Positions 43,501 to 51,739 of a DNA stretch of 64,000 bases are shown piece by piece. The DNA comes from a virus. The notes under the pieces were generated by a model. The model made no database searches, was not told where the DNA came from, and saw only the letters and a program-made list of their open reading frames with translations. The position numbers and the translations under genes are program-made. How positions within the stretch are numbered: position 1 is the stretch's first letter; the number at the start of each line of letters is the position of its first letter. The stretch covers positions 1 through 64,000 of IMG/VR virus record IMGVR_UViG_3300009034_000002; one strand, given 5' to 3'.

Positions 43501-46500
43501 CGCTGCAACTAAATCCTTAAGTTTATCATCTTCGTCCTTAAGGGCTTTAACCACTTCAATTTTCCAGTCAACCAATTCCATATGTTTCGAAATCAATTCA
43601 TCTAAACCTTTTATATTCTTATCCTGAGAAGCAGTGTAGTTGTCCAAACTGCTACTTAATAAATCGATCCAGAATAGCAGTTTTGCAGCAACTTCACCGC
43701 CTGTTTCCCTTGCCACATTGAGTTTGTCTTGTAACTGAACTTGAGTCATACTTTTTACTTCAAGTTCTGGATATAACTGATGAACTACAAATCGAAGTAC
43801 TCTCAAATACCCTTCCAATGCAGACTTTTGTCTCTTCTTAGCTTCAACATCCTTATCTCCAGCTGCCAAAAGTTTGTCAAAGAACGACGCTTCCTTATCT
43901 TGAATGGCTATCACGGCCTTTGACAGGTTAATTCTTTTGGTATTTGCATCGGTAAAGGCTTTCACATCTGCGTCGGTTGCTGCAACTTTTTCATCAATCA
44001 ACTCGGTATACAAATCGGTGGATCTCTGTTCCCAATAGTCACGAGCCTTAATCATTTCTTCTAACGTGGCCGTTCCCATTGCATATCTTAATTCAAACCT
44101 TTCCATATCAGACAACAGACCTTCAAATGTGTCCCCCGTTCTCTTTGCCATCTTTTCGGCTGCGTCGCCAACATCTCCCGTCCCAGTTTTCACTATATTT
44201 TTAATCCGTGACCAAGAGTCCTTATGAATTGCATGAATGTCAACCAATGTATCAGCAACGCTATCGGCAAATTCCTCATATCGTTTTGCGGTCTCCTTAT
44301 GAGCTTCGCCAATTATTGGAAGCAAACCAATCAACTCGTGATACATTTGCATAAGTTTTGCCATTCCCCACGAAACCAAAGCAATAGCGCCAGCAAACGC
44401 GGTCAAAGCAATGATTGTTGCTTCAATAGCAACGTTTAAAACCCCGACTAATACAAGACCCGCAGTTCCAAAGGCCCGTGAAAGTAAACTTACAAGGTTT
44501 GCGTGTTCTTTTAGCCAATTGTTGACAACAGCCAAAACACGTGAAAATACATTAAAACGTTGTTCCAACTTGGATACTGCTTCTACAAGGAGGTAAATTA
44601 AAATTAGAGGCCAAACTCGTTGTAGGACGAGAAATGCAGTACGTAACGCTCTGGTAGCACCAGCTAAGGTAAACAACGACCCGGCAGCCATAACAGCAGA
44701 CACAGCCATTCGACCTAGCCACATTCCAAAGCCCTTAAGCGCGGCGATTGTAGTTGCCAATATTGCACGCAATATAACCAATGACTCAACAACTAAAACT
44801 TTCAAAAACCGTCCAAGTATAACAACAGCTCCGCCAGTGCCTCGAGCCGTCTTTCCAAGTTTGAACAACAAGAGGTACAAAGGAAACGATACTTTCGACA
44901 CCCACTGCATAGTCCGAGCCAAATACTTGTATACACCAGATAAGTGAGCGGTAGAGGCCAATGAAAGTACCATGGCCTTGTTTAATGCAGTAAGTAATAT
45001 TGTAAGACCCTGAATTGAAATCCGGACTGAAATTACCGTTGCGGCCAATACCAATAACTTCCCTATCCATGTAAGCGTCAAACCAGTTATAAATACCATA
45101 ACGCCAGCTAATGCTGTCACCTGTTGACCTAAGAATAATGTCGCCTGTGCTTTTGTATATAACAGTTTAATAACAGGTTCTAAACCCCGCTTTATATACT
45201 CACCCAGTTGTTTTTGGTAAACGAATGTTAAAACTTGAATTCGCCGTAGCGTACCACCATAGGAATCCATAAATTTATTTACTTGTTCAACACGAGGTCC
45301 CAACACTTCAAATGTAGAACTAAGTCTTGCCATTGTTAACGCTTGTCGTTGCTGAATAGGGTTCATTTCGTCGGTTACTTTTAACAGGCCTTTTGATTCA
45401 AGAGCGTCCTTTCTTACTTCAATACCATAACGTCTTGCTGCACGAACGTTACCGGAAATTGCGGCCTCTAACGATTGTGCTACCTCAGTCACAGAACGAC
45501 CTTCTGCAGCAAACGATAAAATTCCTTCCACAAATTCCATAACTTGTTCTTCAGCAACGCCCATAACGCCCAAGAAGTCAACAATAGGACTAATAGCATG
45601 AATTACTGTAGGTGGTAAAATTCCAAATTGAACAGATAACTCATCCACAGCCTTCGTCCACTGTGCTGTAGTCCAAATAGCTTTTGCGTTAACTGTTCTA
45701 TAAACCTCAATTGCTGCAACTAATAAATATGCGGATCTTTCCATTTCGACAGAAGCATGAACCCACCTGCCCGCAGCCTGGACCAAACCTATTCCAATGG
45801 CTTCAATTAATCTACCAACACCAGCAAATAACCGTGCCCAAACAAGTTCAACAAGGATTGCAGACGTTGTAACTCTTCTCAGTGCTGGAACCATTCCTCT
45901 GTTAAGCGCTTGTGATGCTTGTCCCGTAGCTGCAGTAAATCCTTTCAAACCCGTTGACACTTTTGCCGTTGCAGAACCAGCACCTGCCATTGCTCTTCCA
46001 ACTCTACCGCTAACTCCAGCAAGGTCTTGCATTACGGCAGAACCTGTGATTGTAGCCCGGCGTAAACCTTTAATGCCAACGCCAAATCTATCTAGTATGC
46101 CACCGGCATGGTAGAGGCCACGTGAAAGCATTGAAAAGACGCCAACACCGCCCGATACCGTTCCAAAGAACCTGGCAAAGCCACGTGAAATACTAGCGGT
46201 ACTGGTCAGTACCAAACCAAAGACTTTTGCAAGTTTTAAACCTGTTTCGCCAAGTGTGCCCGTTCCCAACATTAAATCGCGAACCATTAGTTTTGCTGTT
46301 GCCATGACGGGGGCCAGCTTTGCAACAACAGCTGTATATGTCGCAGTATTCCTAATAGCAGATGCAATTCCGACGCCCACACCGGCAAAGGCAATTCCTA
46401 CGGCTTTAACAATACCTATGGTGTTCATCCAAACAGCATTAAGAGCACTTGAAGACCTCGCGGTAGCTCTGAAAGCTCTACCAACCGAAGCGCCGGCGAT

Positions 46501-47013
46501 TCCAATTTCCATAAAAGCAGGTATCAATCTCCGATATAAAATTTGTGATTGCACTACTATCGTACGACCAAGGACGGTAAATGCCTCGCGGAGTTCCGCT
46601 GTTTGTTTATATCCTGATCTTACATGACGACCCATGACAACAATAGCTTTAACAAAATCGGTGCCAACGACTTTACTGACATCCCTAACAGCTACTCCCA
46701 TCAGTCCAACTTGAGTCACGAATGTTTTGGTAAGTTTACCTACTTCGGGTGCTAGTCTTTTTATGGTGGAATGTATATCACGCCAATGTCTAACAACAAG
46801 GGCCAAGCCTGCGGCCGCTGTGGTAACCTTTACAATGGTGCCAATATAGCTTTTTGTAGCTTGTACGGCGCGATCAGTTTCCAATTGTGCTTGTTTAAAC
46901 GTAGCCTGGATCTTCGGCTGCAACTGGGCACATTGAGTCTCAACTTTCTGCAAACCTTGACGGATCTGACTAAGATCCCATTCTACAGAAATACTATAAG
47001 TTTCTAGTGGAAT
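40501..47013 (-). CDS. Tail tape measure protein
   Basis: The large helical and hydrophobic protein sets tail length. Long stretches are predicted helix with membrane-like regions around 600-900, a coiled-coil middle and a glycine-rich C-terminus (GLGGAPTAFL, GGGGLG-like). Two copies of F-Q-[KR]-GG-x-VPAI-x-H-x-GE near the end are typical of tape measure C-termini. The first ATG/TTG in frame is TTG at 46953, but GGAGG lies 9 nt before an in-frame ATT (47011-47013) with no stop between; starting there adds 20 residues (PLETYSISVEWDLSQIRQG). I take that ATT as start, giving 2,170 residues. It follows DUF3326 with a 1-nt gap. Confidence 0.88.
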   Translation of the reverse strand: MPLETYSISVEWDLSQIRQGLQKVETQCAQLQPKIQATFKQAQLETDRAVQATKSYIGTIVKVTTAAAGLALVVRHWRDIHSTIKRLAPEVGKLTKTFVTQVGLMGVAVRDVSKVVGTDFVKAIVVMGRHVRSGYKQTAELREAFTVLGRTIVVQSQILYRRLIPAFMEIGIAGASVGRAFRATARSSSALNAVWMNTIGIVKAVGIAFAGVGVGIASAIRNTATYTAVVAKLAPVMATAKLMVRDLMLGTGTLGETGLKLAKVFGLVLTSTASISRGFARFFGTVSGGVGVFSMLSRGLYHAGGILDRFGVGIKGLRRATITGSAVMQDLAGVSGRVGRAMAGAGSATAKVSTGLKGFTAATGQASQALNRGMVPALRRVTTSAILVELVWARLFAGVGRLIEAIGIGLVQAAGRWVHASVEMERSAYLLVAAIEVYRTVNAKAIWTTAQWTKAVDELSVQFGILPPTVIHAISPIVDFLGVMGVAEEQVMEFVEGILSFAAEGRSVTEVAQSLEAAISGNVRAARRYGIEVRKDALESKGLLKVTDEMNPIQQRQALTMARLSSTFEVLGPRVEQVNKFMDSYGGTLRRIQVLTFVYQKQLGEYIKRGLEPVIKLLYTKAQATLFLGQQVTALAGVMVFITGLTLTWIGKLLVLAATVISVRISIQGLTILLTALNKAMVLSLASTAHLSGVYKYLARTMQWVSKVSFPLYLLLFKLGKTARGTGGAVVILGRFLKVLVVESLVILRAILATTIAALKGFGMWLGRMAVSAVMAAGSLFTLAGATRALRTAFLVLQRVWPLILIYLLVEAVSKLEQRFNVFSRVLAVVNNWLKEHANLVSLLSRAFGTAGLVLVGVLNVAIEATIIALTAFAGAIALVSWGMAKLMQMYHELIGLLPIIGEAHKETAKRYEEFADSVADTLVDIHAIHKDSWSRIKNIVKTGTGDVGDAAEKMAKRTGDTFEGLLSDMERFELRYAMGTATLEEMIKARDYWEQRSTDLYTELIDEKVAATDADVKAFTDANTKRINLSKAVIAIQDKEASFFDKLLAAGDKDVEAKKRQKSALEGYLRVLRFVVHQLYPELEVKSMTQVQLQDKLNVARETGGEVAAKLLFWIDLLSSSLDNYTASQDKNIKGLDELISKHMELVDWKIEVVKALKDEDDKLKDLVAAQEHATEWIDKMRKSDSTLRTIIDDLNISIKTTPERIKELIQTHIDWNKLTEAQQKVLTELINRLVIVTTETRNYNKTLKDTGLSTLEWLEKQFALEETLLEVDKRLVDVGEATLVYGNAQERARKVVAALTEANIGFVGSEDDLMGSLEAAGVWLRAHQADLASTNEKVREHAEEVEGLVKLGEAVYVRLRESWKKMLEEEVERLRLSGKYNKEYFQARMKQIDDYLVHELKLSRTSQQYHRAYSEAVVSVQKEMWENIVKEAEAGMKSQHSFWDILMAKVKTSSDWMVDYSRGAWAAVQDFAVKAGELISQVWNDLTSEVGDAVARWIVYGENFELRWRDIIKRFKFEFVKALVTIATRWAVTKALEALGLDFMKDTVATVKEERKQVQGLTLDYIKLNIAKKLAAAGYRPGVSGVVTGVPGVAPGVAPGVAPVGAAGPGLWSRTLGFLQRIPGEITGGFKWLGRETWLSSQWLGGKILGGLGKLGGLFGAVKGLFGFQKGGAVPAIVHAGEFVMKKQAVSKYGKSFFDSLNSGLVPLRHQVGGSVRKYQLGGPVLGALLPLFAGGALGPEGLLEKLGGVLFAKKGFTPMWWGKLLDWAGKLGGGLKGWGLGAMLGGGKGGGGLGGAPTAFLQAIGGLEHGGLIAKTGSSQLVHLFKTIGSPSFWIGGVLTALKFVGPAMGLLKGVGGMFGTGTTSGGEQAPPVWQKAPEEFKEAATLGLRQKQWSSMMGPFNFLYGLITKAFGGIQQLGSFMKGGFEQIAGGLKGLFGGAKGGYVSRFQLGGLVSLLPTLLGGGAGLLGKGLGFPLRGMETLFGSLFKGIIGEPKGAQKGFFGNILGTLGGTAGGGLGSILQLLQNLVGGVFGGLFKGLTGAKGFQRGGEVPAILHEGEYVLQSRAVRKYGLAFLSSLNQGLMPVSEFISRQLGGYVSNLQSVSTQLSPLGQFFQEGGIVPGRGVEPPKLTVVNIFDEQQLDQYFGSKKYGEIVANNIGKKLVRRMI
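42203..42238 (+). repeat. 12-bp tandem repeat (GCCACACCAGGA) x 3
   Basis: Three perfect 12-bp copies inside the tape measure gene encode a proline-rich G-V-A-P repeat. The unit is in frame, so copy changes would alter linker length only. Confidence 0.85.
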
Positions 47014-47014
47014 A

Positions 47015-48301
47015 TTACTTCACCTCCGTGGTTACACGAGTATAACAAATTGGTCTACGGACCGATTGTGTCGTCACCCCGGCTTTAAGTGCTTGTATTA
47101 CTCCCGCAGCTTCTATGTAAGTATTCACTACAAAGAGTTTACCATCTTTAAATGGCAGATCTTCTAAAGTATTCTTCATTAAATTCTTATTCTCTTTAAC
47201 AGCAATCACCGGAATACCTTGTTCAAGACAAGCCAATGTTGGTAGTCCAACGCATCCATAAGGAATAACTAAACATGAAATATCCTCTACACTGAGACCA
47301 AATTTGTGATTCACTATCCTTGGACTCCGGTATAAACCTCTTAGTATACAATGTAAATAAGTAATTGATGACGATTCCGGAGCCTTACGTGGCTCAACAA
47401 TGCCCACTTCTAATTCCATAACTTCCCTTGATGCCATCATCGGAGCGTGAGCACACGGAATTTGATAAACTTCAGCTATACTATGCGTCAGCATCGCTTC
47501 AATTCCGCCCCATGGGTTAACCATATCATTTTCGTCATTAAAGTATTCCTTGTGAAAATGTTCAGGAACTTGAATGAAAGTTGACAAGCCAACAGCATCA
47601 TATTGAGCTTTATATTTATCTATTATTTTAAATAGTCTTTCCAAATGATTCACGGTACCAATAGCCCTCCCTGATTTAGCATATAACGATGCCATTTCCA
47701 TAATATTTTCCATGTGCACAACATCACAATCTAAACCTAAGGTCACACGCGCTGAAGAAACGGCATTAACTATCTCATTGTTAAAAAAGTTGTCAGGGTG
47801 TTTATCAGCTAGCATAAGAACCCTGTTTGATCTCACTTTCTGTAAACCTAACTGTCCCATTAACAGCCTAGTAATTATACTCCCTTCAACATATAATCCA
47901 TTTTCCGGTAACGTGTTAATATCAGAAGCATTTACTACGTTAGGATGTGTAATTAGTGCATCACACGAACTTGCCATCAACCTCGCAACCGCGTTTCCAT
48001 CTCCACAATGTCCACCAAGTTCTGCCCCAATACCGGTTGGTATCAAAAGGACGGTTGTAAACTTGTCCGTATGCTCATATTCACGTTGACGGAAGTTGAA
48101 AATTGAACCCAAAGCAAGATCGTAGCCACTACCAGCAGGATCAAGAAAGTCTACTTCACAGTTATGCCCTGCCGGGAAAGTTTCAGTAATAACAAAACGG
48201 ATAGGTTGTGCACGAATGGATTCAAGACGCAATGCGTTAACGGACCCATTAAGTTCCAACTTACCCGTTGGTAAAAAGATTTCCTTCGTATATACCCTCA
48301 T
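47015..48301 (-). CDS. DUF3326 family protein
   Basis: A 428-residue protein whose centre carries the DUF3326 signature: LLIPTGIGAELGGHCGDGNA, ALITHPNVVNAS, ENGLYVEGSI and, near the end, GCVGLPTLACLEQGIPVIAVKEN. The family occurs in cyanobacteria, plants and other bacteria; its reaction is unknown. The fold resembles a Rossmann-like phosphorylase or lyase, which is inference. Its ATG overlaps the stop of the SpeD-like gene (ATGA), so the pair is translationally coupled, and the tape measure gene begins 1 nt after it. Metabolic-looking genes at this point in a tail operon are unusual. Confidence 0.85.
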   Translation of the reverse strand: MRVYTKEIFLPTGKLELNGSVNALRLESIRAQPIRFVITETFPAGHNCEVDFLDPAGSGYDLALGSIFNFRQREYEHTDKFTTVLLIPTGIGAELGGHCGDGNAVARLMASSCDALITHPNVVNASDINTLPENGLYVEGSIITRLLMGQLGLQKVRSNRVLMLADKHPDNFFNNEIVNAVSSARVTLGLDCDVVHMENIMEMASLYAKSGRAIGTVNHLERLFKIIDKYKAQYDAVGLSTFIQVPEHFHKEYFNDENDMVNPWGGIEAMLTHSIAEVYQIPCAHAPMMASREVMELEVGIVEPRKAPESSSITYLHCILRGLYRSPRIVNHKFGLSVEDISCLVIPYGCVGLPTLACLEQGIPVIAVKENKNLMKNTLEDLPFKDGKLFVVNTYIEAAGVIQALKAGVTTQSVRRPICYTRVTTEVK

Positions 48302-48669
48302 AGTCTCTCAATTACATGCTTAGAAATCACTTTGCCTCCAAACCATCCAACAGAAAGTTCTGTGGCAACATCTGCATCAAACACGCCGCATGCAAATATA
48401 TTCAAATAAACTCTCTTTAAAGTTTCCAGAGTATGAATTGTAACGTTACTAGTTGTAATAAACTGTACAGCAGTCACACCTCTTAAATGTGGAGGAGAAG
48501 TCTTGTACTCCTCCGGTTGACCATGATAATCCCACCAAACCAATTTTTCCCTTACCATATTTATTTGGTCACAAAGTGCTTTGAAGTAAGCTTTAATGCA
48601 CTTCCTGTTAAAGGTTGCTGGATTACAACCGTGTAAATCAAGAATTAACTCCATGCCGTAAGTTTTCAT
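48298..48669 (-). CDS. S-adenosylmethionine decarboxylase (SpeD/SpeH)-like protein
   Basis: About 123 residues from the ATG at 48669, preceded by GGGGG 6 nt upstream; an open frame continues to 48732. MELILDLHGCNPATF matches the SpeD N-terminus, and SNVTIHTLET with FACGVFDAD matches the core. Ser74, His79 and Cys94 have the same spacing (5 and 15) as the pyruvoyl Ser, His and Cys of SpeD, so self-cleavage is plausible. Residues around the Ser differ (Thr before, Asn after, instead of Glu and His), so the substrate may not be S-adenosylmethionine. SpeD makes decarboxylated SAM for spermidine; phage and bacterial relatives are known with ornithine or arginine specificity. Confidence 0.72.
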   Translation of the reverse strand: MKTYGMELILDLHGCNPATFNRKCIKAYFKALCDQINMVREKLVWWDYHGQPEEYKTSPPHLRGVTAVQFITTSNVTIHTLETLKRVYLNIFACGVFDADVATELSVGWFGGKVISKHVIERL

Positions 48670-48747
48670 CTCGAACCCCCCACTAATTGAGCTCCGTTTC
48701 ATATCTCCTTCCCAACTGTGCAACAGCAACATTTTACTTCCAACATC

Positions 48748-48783
48748 AAATAGAGAGAGGTAATTAAAAACCTCTCTCTATTT
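48748..48783 (-). terminator. Stem-loop after tail chaperone gene
   Basis: AAATAGAGAGAGG and CCTCTCTCTATTT form a perfect 13-bp stem with a 10-nt AT-rich loop. On the minus strand it starts at the stop codon of the chaperone fusion and ends before the SpeD-like gene. Only a weak U-run follows, so it may be a terminator, a processing site or an mRNA-stabilising structure. Confidence 0.65.
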
Positions 48784-49508
48784 GTCTTTTTTCTTTGATA
48801 CGCCAACGGTCTCCATCAAGCCTTTCTTACTAAGTGAATCGAGTGTTCGTTCAACATCGTATTGCTTACGTGGTTGAGTACTTGGTACACCTTTCAACTT
48901 TTGACCATGTAAGCTTGCTTCAAATTCGCGGTCTAGCCGTAACCTTCTTGTAGCAGCTTCCATCAGAAACTTTAATTGATCAAGTGGTAAATCAAGTATC
49001 TGATCAACCGACCAACCGTAATTATTGGCAAAGAAGTCAACTACTTCTGAGAGGCTGGTTTCACCGCGATATTGAACTTGGCCTTTATCAACTCGCCATA
49101 CGTCTTGAAGAAAGGGACTAGAATTTCAATTAAATCCTCCAGTACCACGTTTTCTTCAACCCACTTTTCATCCTTATCCAAAATTAAACCACCAATTTCC
49201 ACAATTGCATCTGGAACCTCAGTTAGAATATCCGGTAGAACGGTAACAACATCTTTCCAGGTGAAAGCATCAATATTGATGTCTTTAACCTCTTTTAAAT
49301 CTTTTAACGTCTGTCCAACTTTCTTGATAATCTGAATTTGCTTCTTCAGTCCAGGCTTCTTAATAGCAATAGTGTCACCGTTGTCAAGTGTAAAGTCGTT
49401 CCCGAAGAAAGCCTGTTGTTCAGCCGACTCCTTAGGAGTTGGTTTAGCAGCTACCTCAGTTTTTACCTCTGGCTTTGGAGTTACTTCCTCCTTTTTCTTT
49501 TCGGTCAT
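48778..49508 (-). CDS. Tail assembly chaperone GT, -1 frameshift product
   Basis: The 155-residue frame at 49041-49508 can shift by -1 at CCCTTTC (49116-49110, read C-CCT-TTC) into a frame open from there to 48778. The fusion has 133 residues before and 110 after the site, 243 in all. The extension reads VQYRGETSLSEVVDFF, NNYGWSVDQILDLPLDQLKF and a basic tail, as in the T domains of gpGT proteins. The -1 frame is closed by TGA four codons upstream of the heptamer, as expected for a programmed site. Lambda-type phages need a fixed G:GT ratio to fold the tape measure. The long gene between this and the tape measure is occupied by the SpeD/DUF3326 pair. Confidence 0.8.
49041..49508 (-). CDS. Tail assembly chaperone G
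   Basis: A 155-residue protein with a lysine/glutamate-rich start (TEKKKEEVTPKPEVK) followed by FTLDNGDTIAIKKPGLKKQIQI and a helical domain (WKDVVTVLPDILTEVPDAIV). It is encoded between the major tail protein and the tape measure, the place of lambda gpG. The stop TAG lies 70 nt after the slippery heptamer. GAGGAGG precedes the ATG. Confidence 0.8.
   Translation of the reverse strand: MTEKKKEEVTPKPEVKTEVAAKPTPKESAEQQAFFGNDFTLDNGDTIAIKKPGLKKQIQIIKKVGQTLKDLKEVKDINIDAFTWKDVVTVLPDILTEVPDAIVEIGGLILDKDEKWVEENVVLEDLIEILVPFFKTYGELIKAKFNIAVKPASQK
49110..49116 (-). promoter_or_regulatory. -1 ribosomal slippery heptamer C-CCT-TTC
   Basis: CCCTTTC on the minus strand, in the zero frame GTC-CCT-TTC, fits X-XXY-YYZ. 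After slipping the tRNAs re-pair on CCC-TTT and the ribosome reads the T extension of the tail chaperone. Confidence 0.72.
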
Positions 49509-49571
49509 GATAAAACCTCCTCATAGAATTTTGTCCCGCGTGTTTGTTTTAAAAAACTGGTCAGAATCATA

Positions 49572-49594
49572 AATGTCAAATCCCACTTGACATT
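49572..49594. promoter_or_regulatory. Inverted repeat containing TTGACA before chaperone gene
   Basis: AATGTCAA and TTGACATT are perfect 8-bp arms around TCCCACT. On the minus strand the right-hand copy supplies TTGACA, but the expected -10 region 17 nt away is only TTTTTT, so promoter function is weakly supported. It could be a regulator site or a hairpin. Confidence 0.3.
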
Positions 49595-49599
49595 CCCCC

Positions 49600-49983
49600 T
49601 TAATGTTTATCTTTTATCTCACTCTTTTTATAGTACCACACTTCAGTGCCACATAAACGACCCCCCGAATAAATAGTCTTTATTTCCACAACCACAATAT
49701 CTTTCCGGCTTACAAATGCTTGAACTCTTCCGGTAAACTTTTTTGGTATTTCAAGTAAACCCATGGAAAAAATCTCAAGATGTGGAACGCCTTCAACATG
49801 ACCGGAAATTTCGTTCTTAGAGGTTGTTAATGTAGTTACAGGTTCAGAACAGGCAAAAAATAGTATAAGAACTAAACATATCGAAGCGGTTAAAATAATA
49901 CTTGATTTAAGAGATGATTTAAGAAGGGAAGCGTTAAGGCGGGGAAGTTTGTCTTTGTTTATGTTAAACCGTTGAAACGTCAT
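49600..49983 (-). CDS. Putative lipoprotein/exported protein between tail genes
   Basis: A 127-residue protein. A basic N-terminus (about 27 residues) precedes a hydrophobic stretch SIILTASICLVLILFFACSEP that resembles a lipobox (FFAC, not the perfect LxxC type). The exported part would be about 80 residues. It is encoded between the major tail protein and the chaperone. Proteins of this type elsewhere include superinfection-exclusion lipoproteins; that function is inference. Ribosome site moderate. Confidence 0.5.
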   Translation of the reverse strand: MTFQRFNINKDKLPRLNASLLKSSLKSSIILTASICLVLILFFACSEPVTTLTTSKNEISGHVEGVPHLEIFSMGLLEIPKKFTGRVQAFVSRKDIVVVEIKTIYSGGRLCGTEVWYYKKSEIKDKH

Positions 49984-50002
49984 AGCACTTCATTCTTTCC
50001 TT

Positions 50003-50614
50003 TTAACTAGGTGTATATCTGGTTATTCTAAAGATGTCTTTCCCACTTGGTAAAGCTGCACAATCCCAGTTCACAGTTGCAGTTAGCGCTCTAAACACGA
50101 ATGGGAACTCAGAAAGATCGTCACCAAAGGTAACTGTAAGTTCCGCTGCACCCTGCGCTCTCCATATCCTAATAGCAATTGTGTGTCCAGCAGGTGTTTC
50201 GTGCACAAACAGTACGCCAACTTCATCGATGTCCAATGCGCCACCAAAGTCAAATGTTTCAGGCGGACCTGAATCTTGTATACCAGAGCCAAGCACGTAC
50301 TTTAAATTAGTCAGATTCCATTCAATTCCTGTTACGGTTAACTGAACGGATTCCATAGTAACGTACTGTTTAACTAGCGTTCTAGGAGAACCTTGAAAGA
50401 CTTCAAGTCTCTCTCTGGTAATTGCAAATTCAGCACCAGATCTTACTGCACCAACATCAAAGAAGTCACCATAAGAGCCACCAGCATCGCCTTTAATAGG
50501 TAATGTTGGGGAACCTTCACTTGGGCAAGGTAACTTGTCAGCTGGGCAAAGAAGCAGTACACCAGGACCGAAACTAAAGTTGTCCGTATCGTATACCGGC
50601 ATGTTCCAGGGCAT
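50003..50614 (-). CDS. Major tail (tube) protein
   Basis: A 203-residue mixed beta protein: VLLLCPADKLPCPSEG at the start, FFDVGAVRSGAEFAITRERLEVFQG, QYVTMESVQLTVTGIEWN, AIRIWRAQGAAELTVTFGDD and FRALTATVNWDCAALPSGK. This DVG..G-x-E-F-x-x-x-R-E and final A-L-T-A pattern is typical of siphovirus tail tube proteins. It lies between the head-tail genes and the chaperone, as expected. GAGGAGGTGA precedes the ATG. Confidence 0.75.
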   Translation of the reverse strand: MPWNMPVYDTDNFSFGPGVLLLCPADKLPCPSEGSPTLPIKGDAGGSYGDFFDVGAVRSGAEFAITRERLEVFQGSPRTLVKQYVTMESVQLTVTGIEWNLTNLKYVLGSGIQDSGPPETFDFGGALDIDEVGVLFVHETPAGHTIAIRIWRAQGAAELTVTFGDDLSEFPFVFRALTATVNWDCAALPSGKDIFRITRYTPS

Positions 50615-50675
50615 TCGTTTTCACCTCCTCTTCGTTTATTTTATTCTATTCAATCCTTAATGCTCACTTGTTCAC

Positions 50676-51713
50676 TTAGTCTGGCAAAACAAGTGATTTG
50701 AATATGCGGTCATATACACCTACAACAGCGATCCCGTTGTCAACGCCAACTATTACGCGTATCTCTTTAACTGTTGGAATAGTCCAGTCAAAATTTGTCA
50801 CATCAGACCATGTTAGTCCAAAGTCGGTTGATCGTTTTAGCGTGCTGCCATAACCACCAGCAAGCACAACGCCAAAATCAAGATAAGAAAGAGCGTAAAA
50901 TCCACCTTCACCTACCGTAACACCAAGATCGGTCCATGTTGTTCCATAGTCGATTGATCTCAATAATTTGATCGGATTTATTGTGGCAGCGATAACAATT
51001 CCACCTTCCACATACGTAAGCGCGTATATACGTTGTACTCCAGCTTGTTGACCAAGATCGGTCCAAGTCGCACCGTAGTCGGTTGATCTCAGAATCTTGC
51101 CATTGAAACCCGTTCCGGCCAAAGTGATGCCATTCCCGAGATAACAAAATGAAAAGATCTGAGTCTCGCCTGCTTGTTGACCAAGATCGGTCCAGGTCTT
51201 GCCATAGTCGGTTGACCTCAAGATTCTACCGCTCATTGTTTCACCGGTTCCAGCTAAGGCGATTCCTTTCTCAAGATAAGCAAGTGACGTAATGGGTTCC
51301 GCGACAGGTGAGCCAAGATCGGTCCAAGTCGCACCGTAGTCGGTTGACCTTAGAATTTTGCCTGGGCCTTTACATCCCGCCAGCACAATACCATGCTCAC
51401 AATAGGTCATTGAATCTGCTCCCACTGGTCCAGCTTGTTGACCAAGATTTGTCCACGTTTGGCCATAGTCGGTTGACCTAAAGATCAGTCCCCCACCTAT
51501 ACCGGCAAGTACGACGCCTTTAGTACAATACGCAAGCGATATTATAAGATTGGTTGAAGATAAAACCCCACAATCCTTATATGCCTTACCTGCTAGAGCC
51601 CTATGGATCCAAGCTTCTCTAATCTCGACAAACAAGTTGCCAAGCTTGTAACCCCAAGGTGACTGCCAATCCATATTTAAACATTCTATAATACGTCTTG
51701 GAAGTTTTCTCAT
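50676..51713 (-). CDS. Asp-box (BNR) beta-propeller protein
   Basis: A 345-residue protein. After about 50 residues it contains about seven copies of an Asp-box-like unit (ILRSTDYGATWTDLGQQAG and variants, with S-T-D-Y-G-x-T-W), giving a beta propeller as in sialidases and photosystem assembly factors. No sialidase catalytic arginines can be assigned. The gene sits directly upstream of the major tail protein. It may decorate the tail or bind glycans. The DNA repeats (period about 120-130 bp) are strongly similar, so recombination could change copy number. Confidence 0.7.
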   Translation of the reverse strand: MRKLPRRIIECLNMDWQSPWGYKLGNLFVEIREAWIHRALAGKAYKDCGVLSSTNLIISLAYCTKGVVLAGIGGGLIFRSTDYGQTWTNLGQQAGPVGADSMTYCEHGIVLAGCKGPGKILRSTDYGATWTDLGSPVAEPITSLAYLEKGIALAGTGETMSGRILRSTDYGKTWTDLGQQAGETQIFSFCYLGNGITLAGTGFNGKILRSTDYGATWTDLGQQAGVQRIYALTYVEGGIVIAATINPIKLLRSIDYGTTWTDLGVTVGEGGFYALSYLDFGVVLAGGYGSTLKRSTDFGLTWSDVTNFDWTIPTVKEIRVIVGVDNGIAVVGVYDRIFKSLVLPD

Positions 51714-51739
51714 CTAAATTAGTACTCTCCACTTATAGT

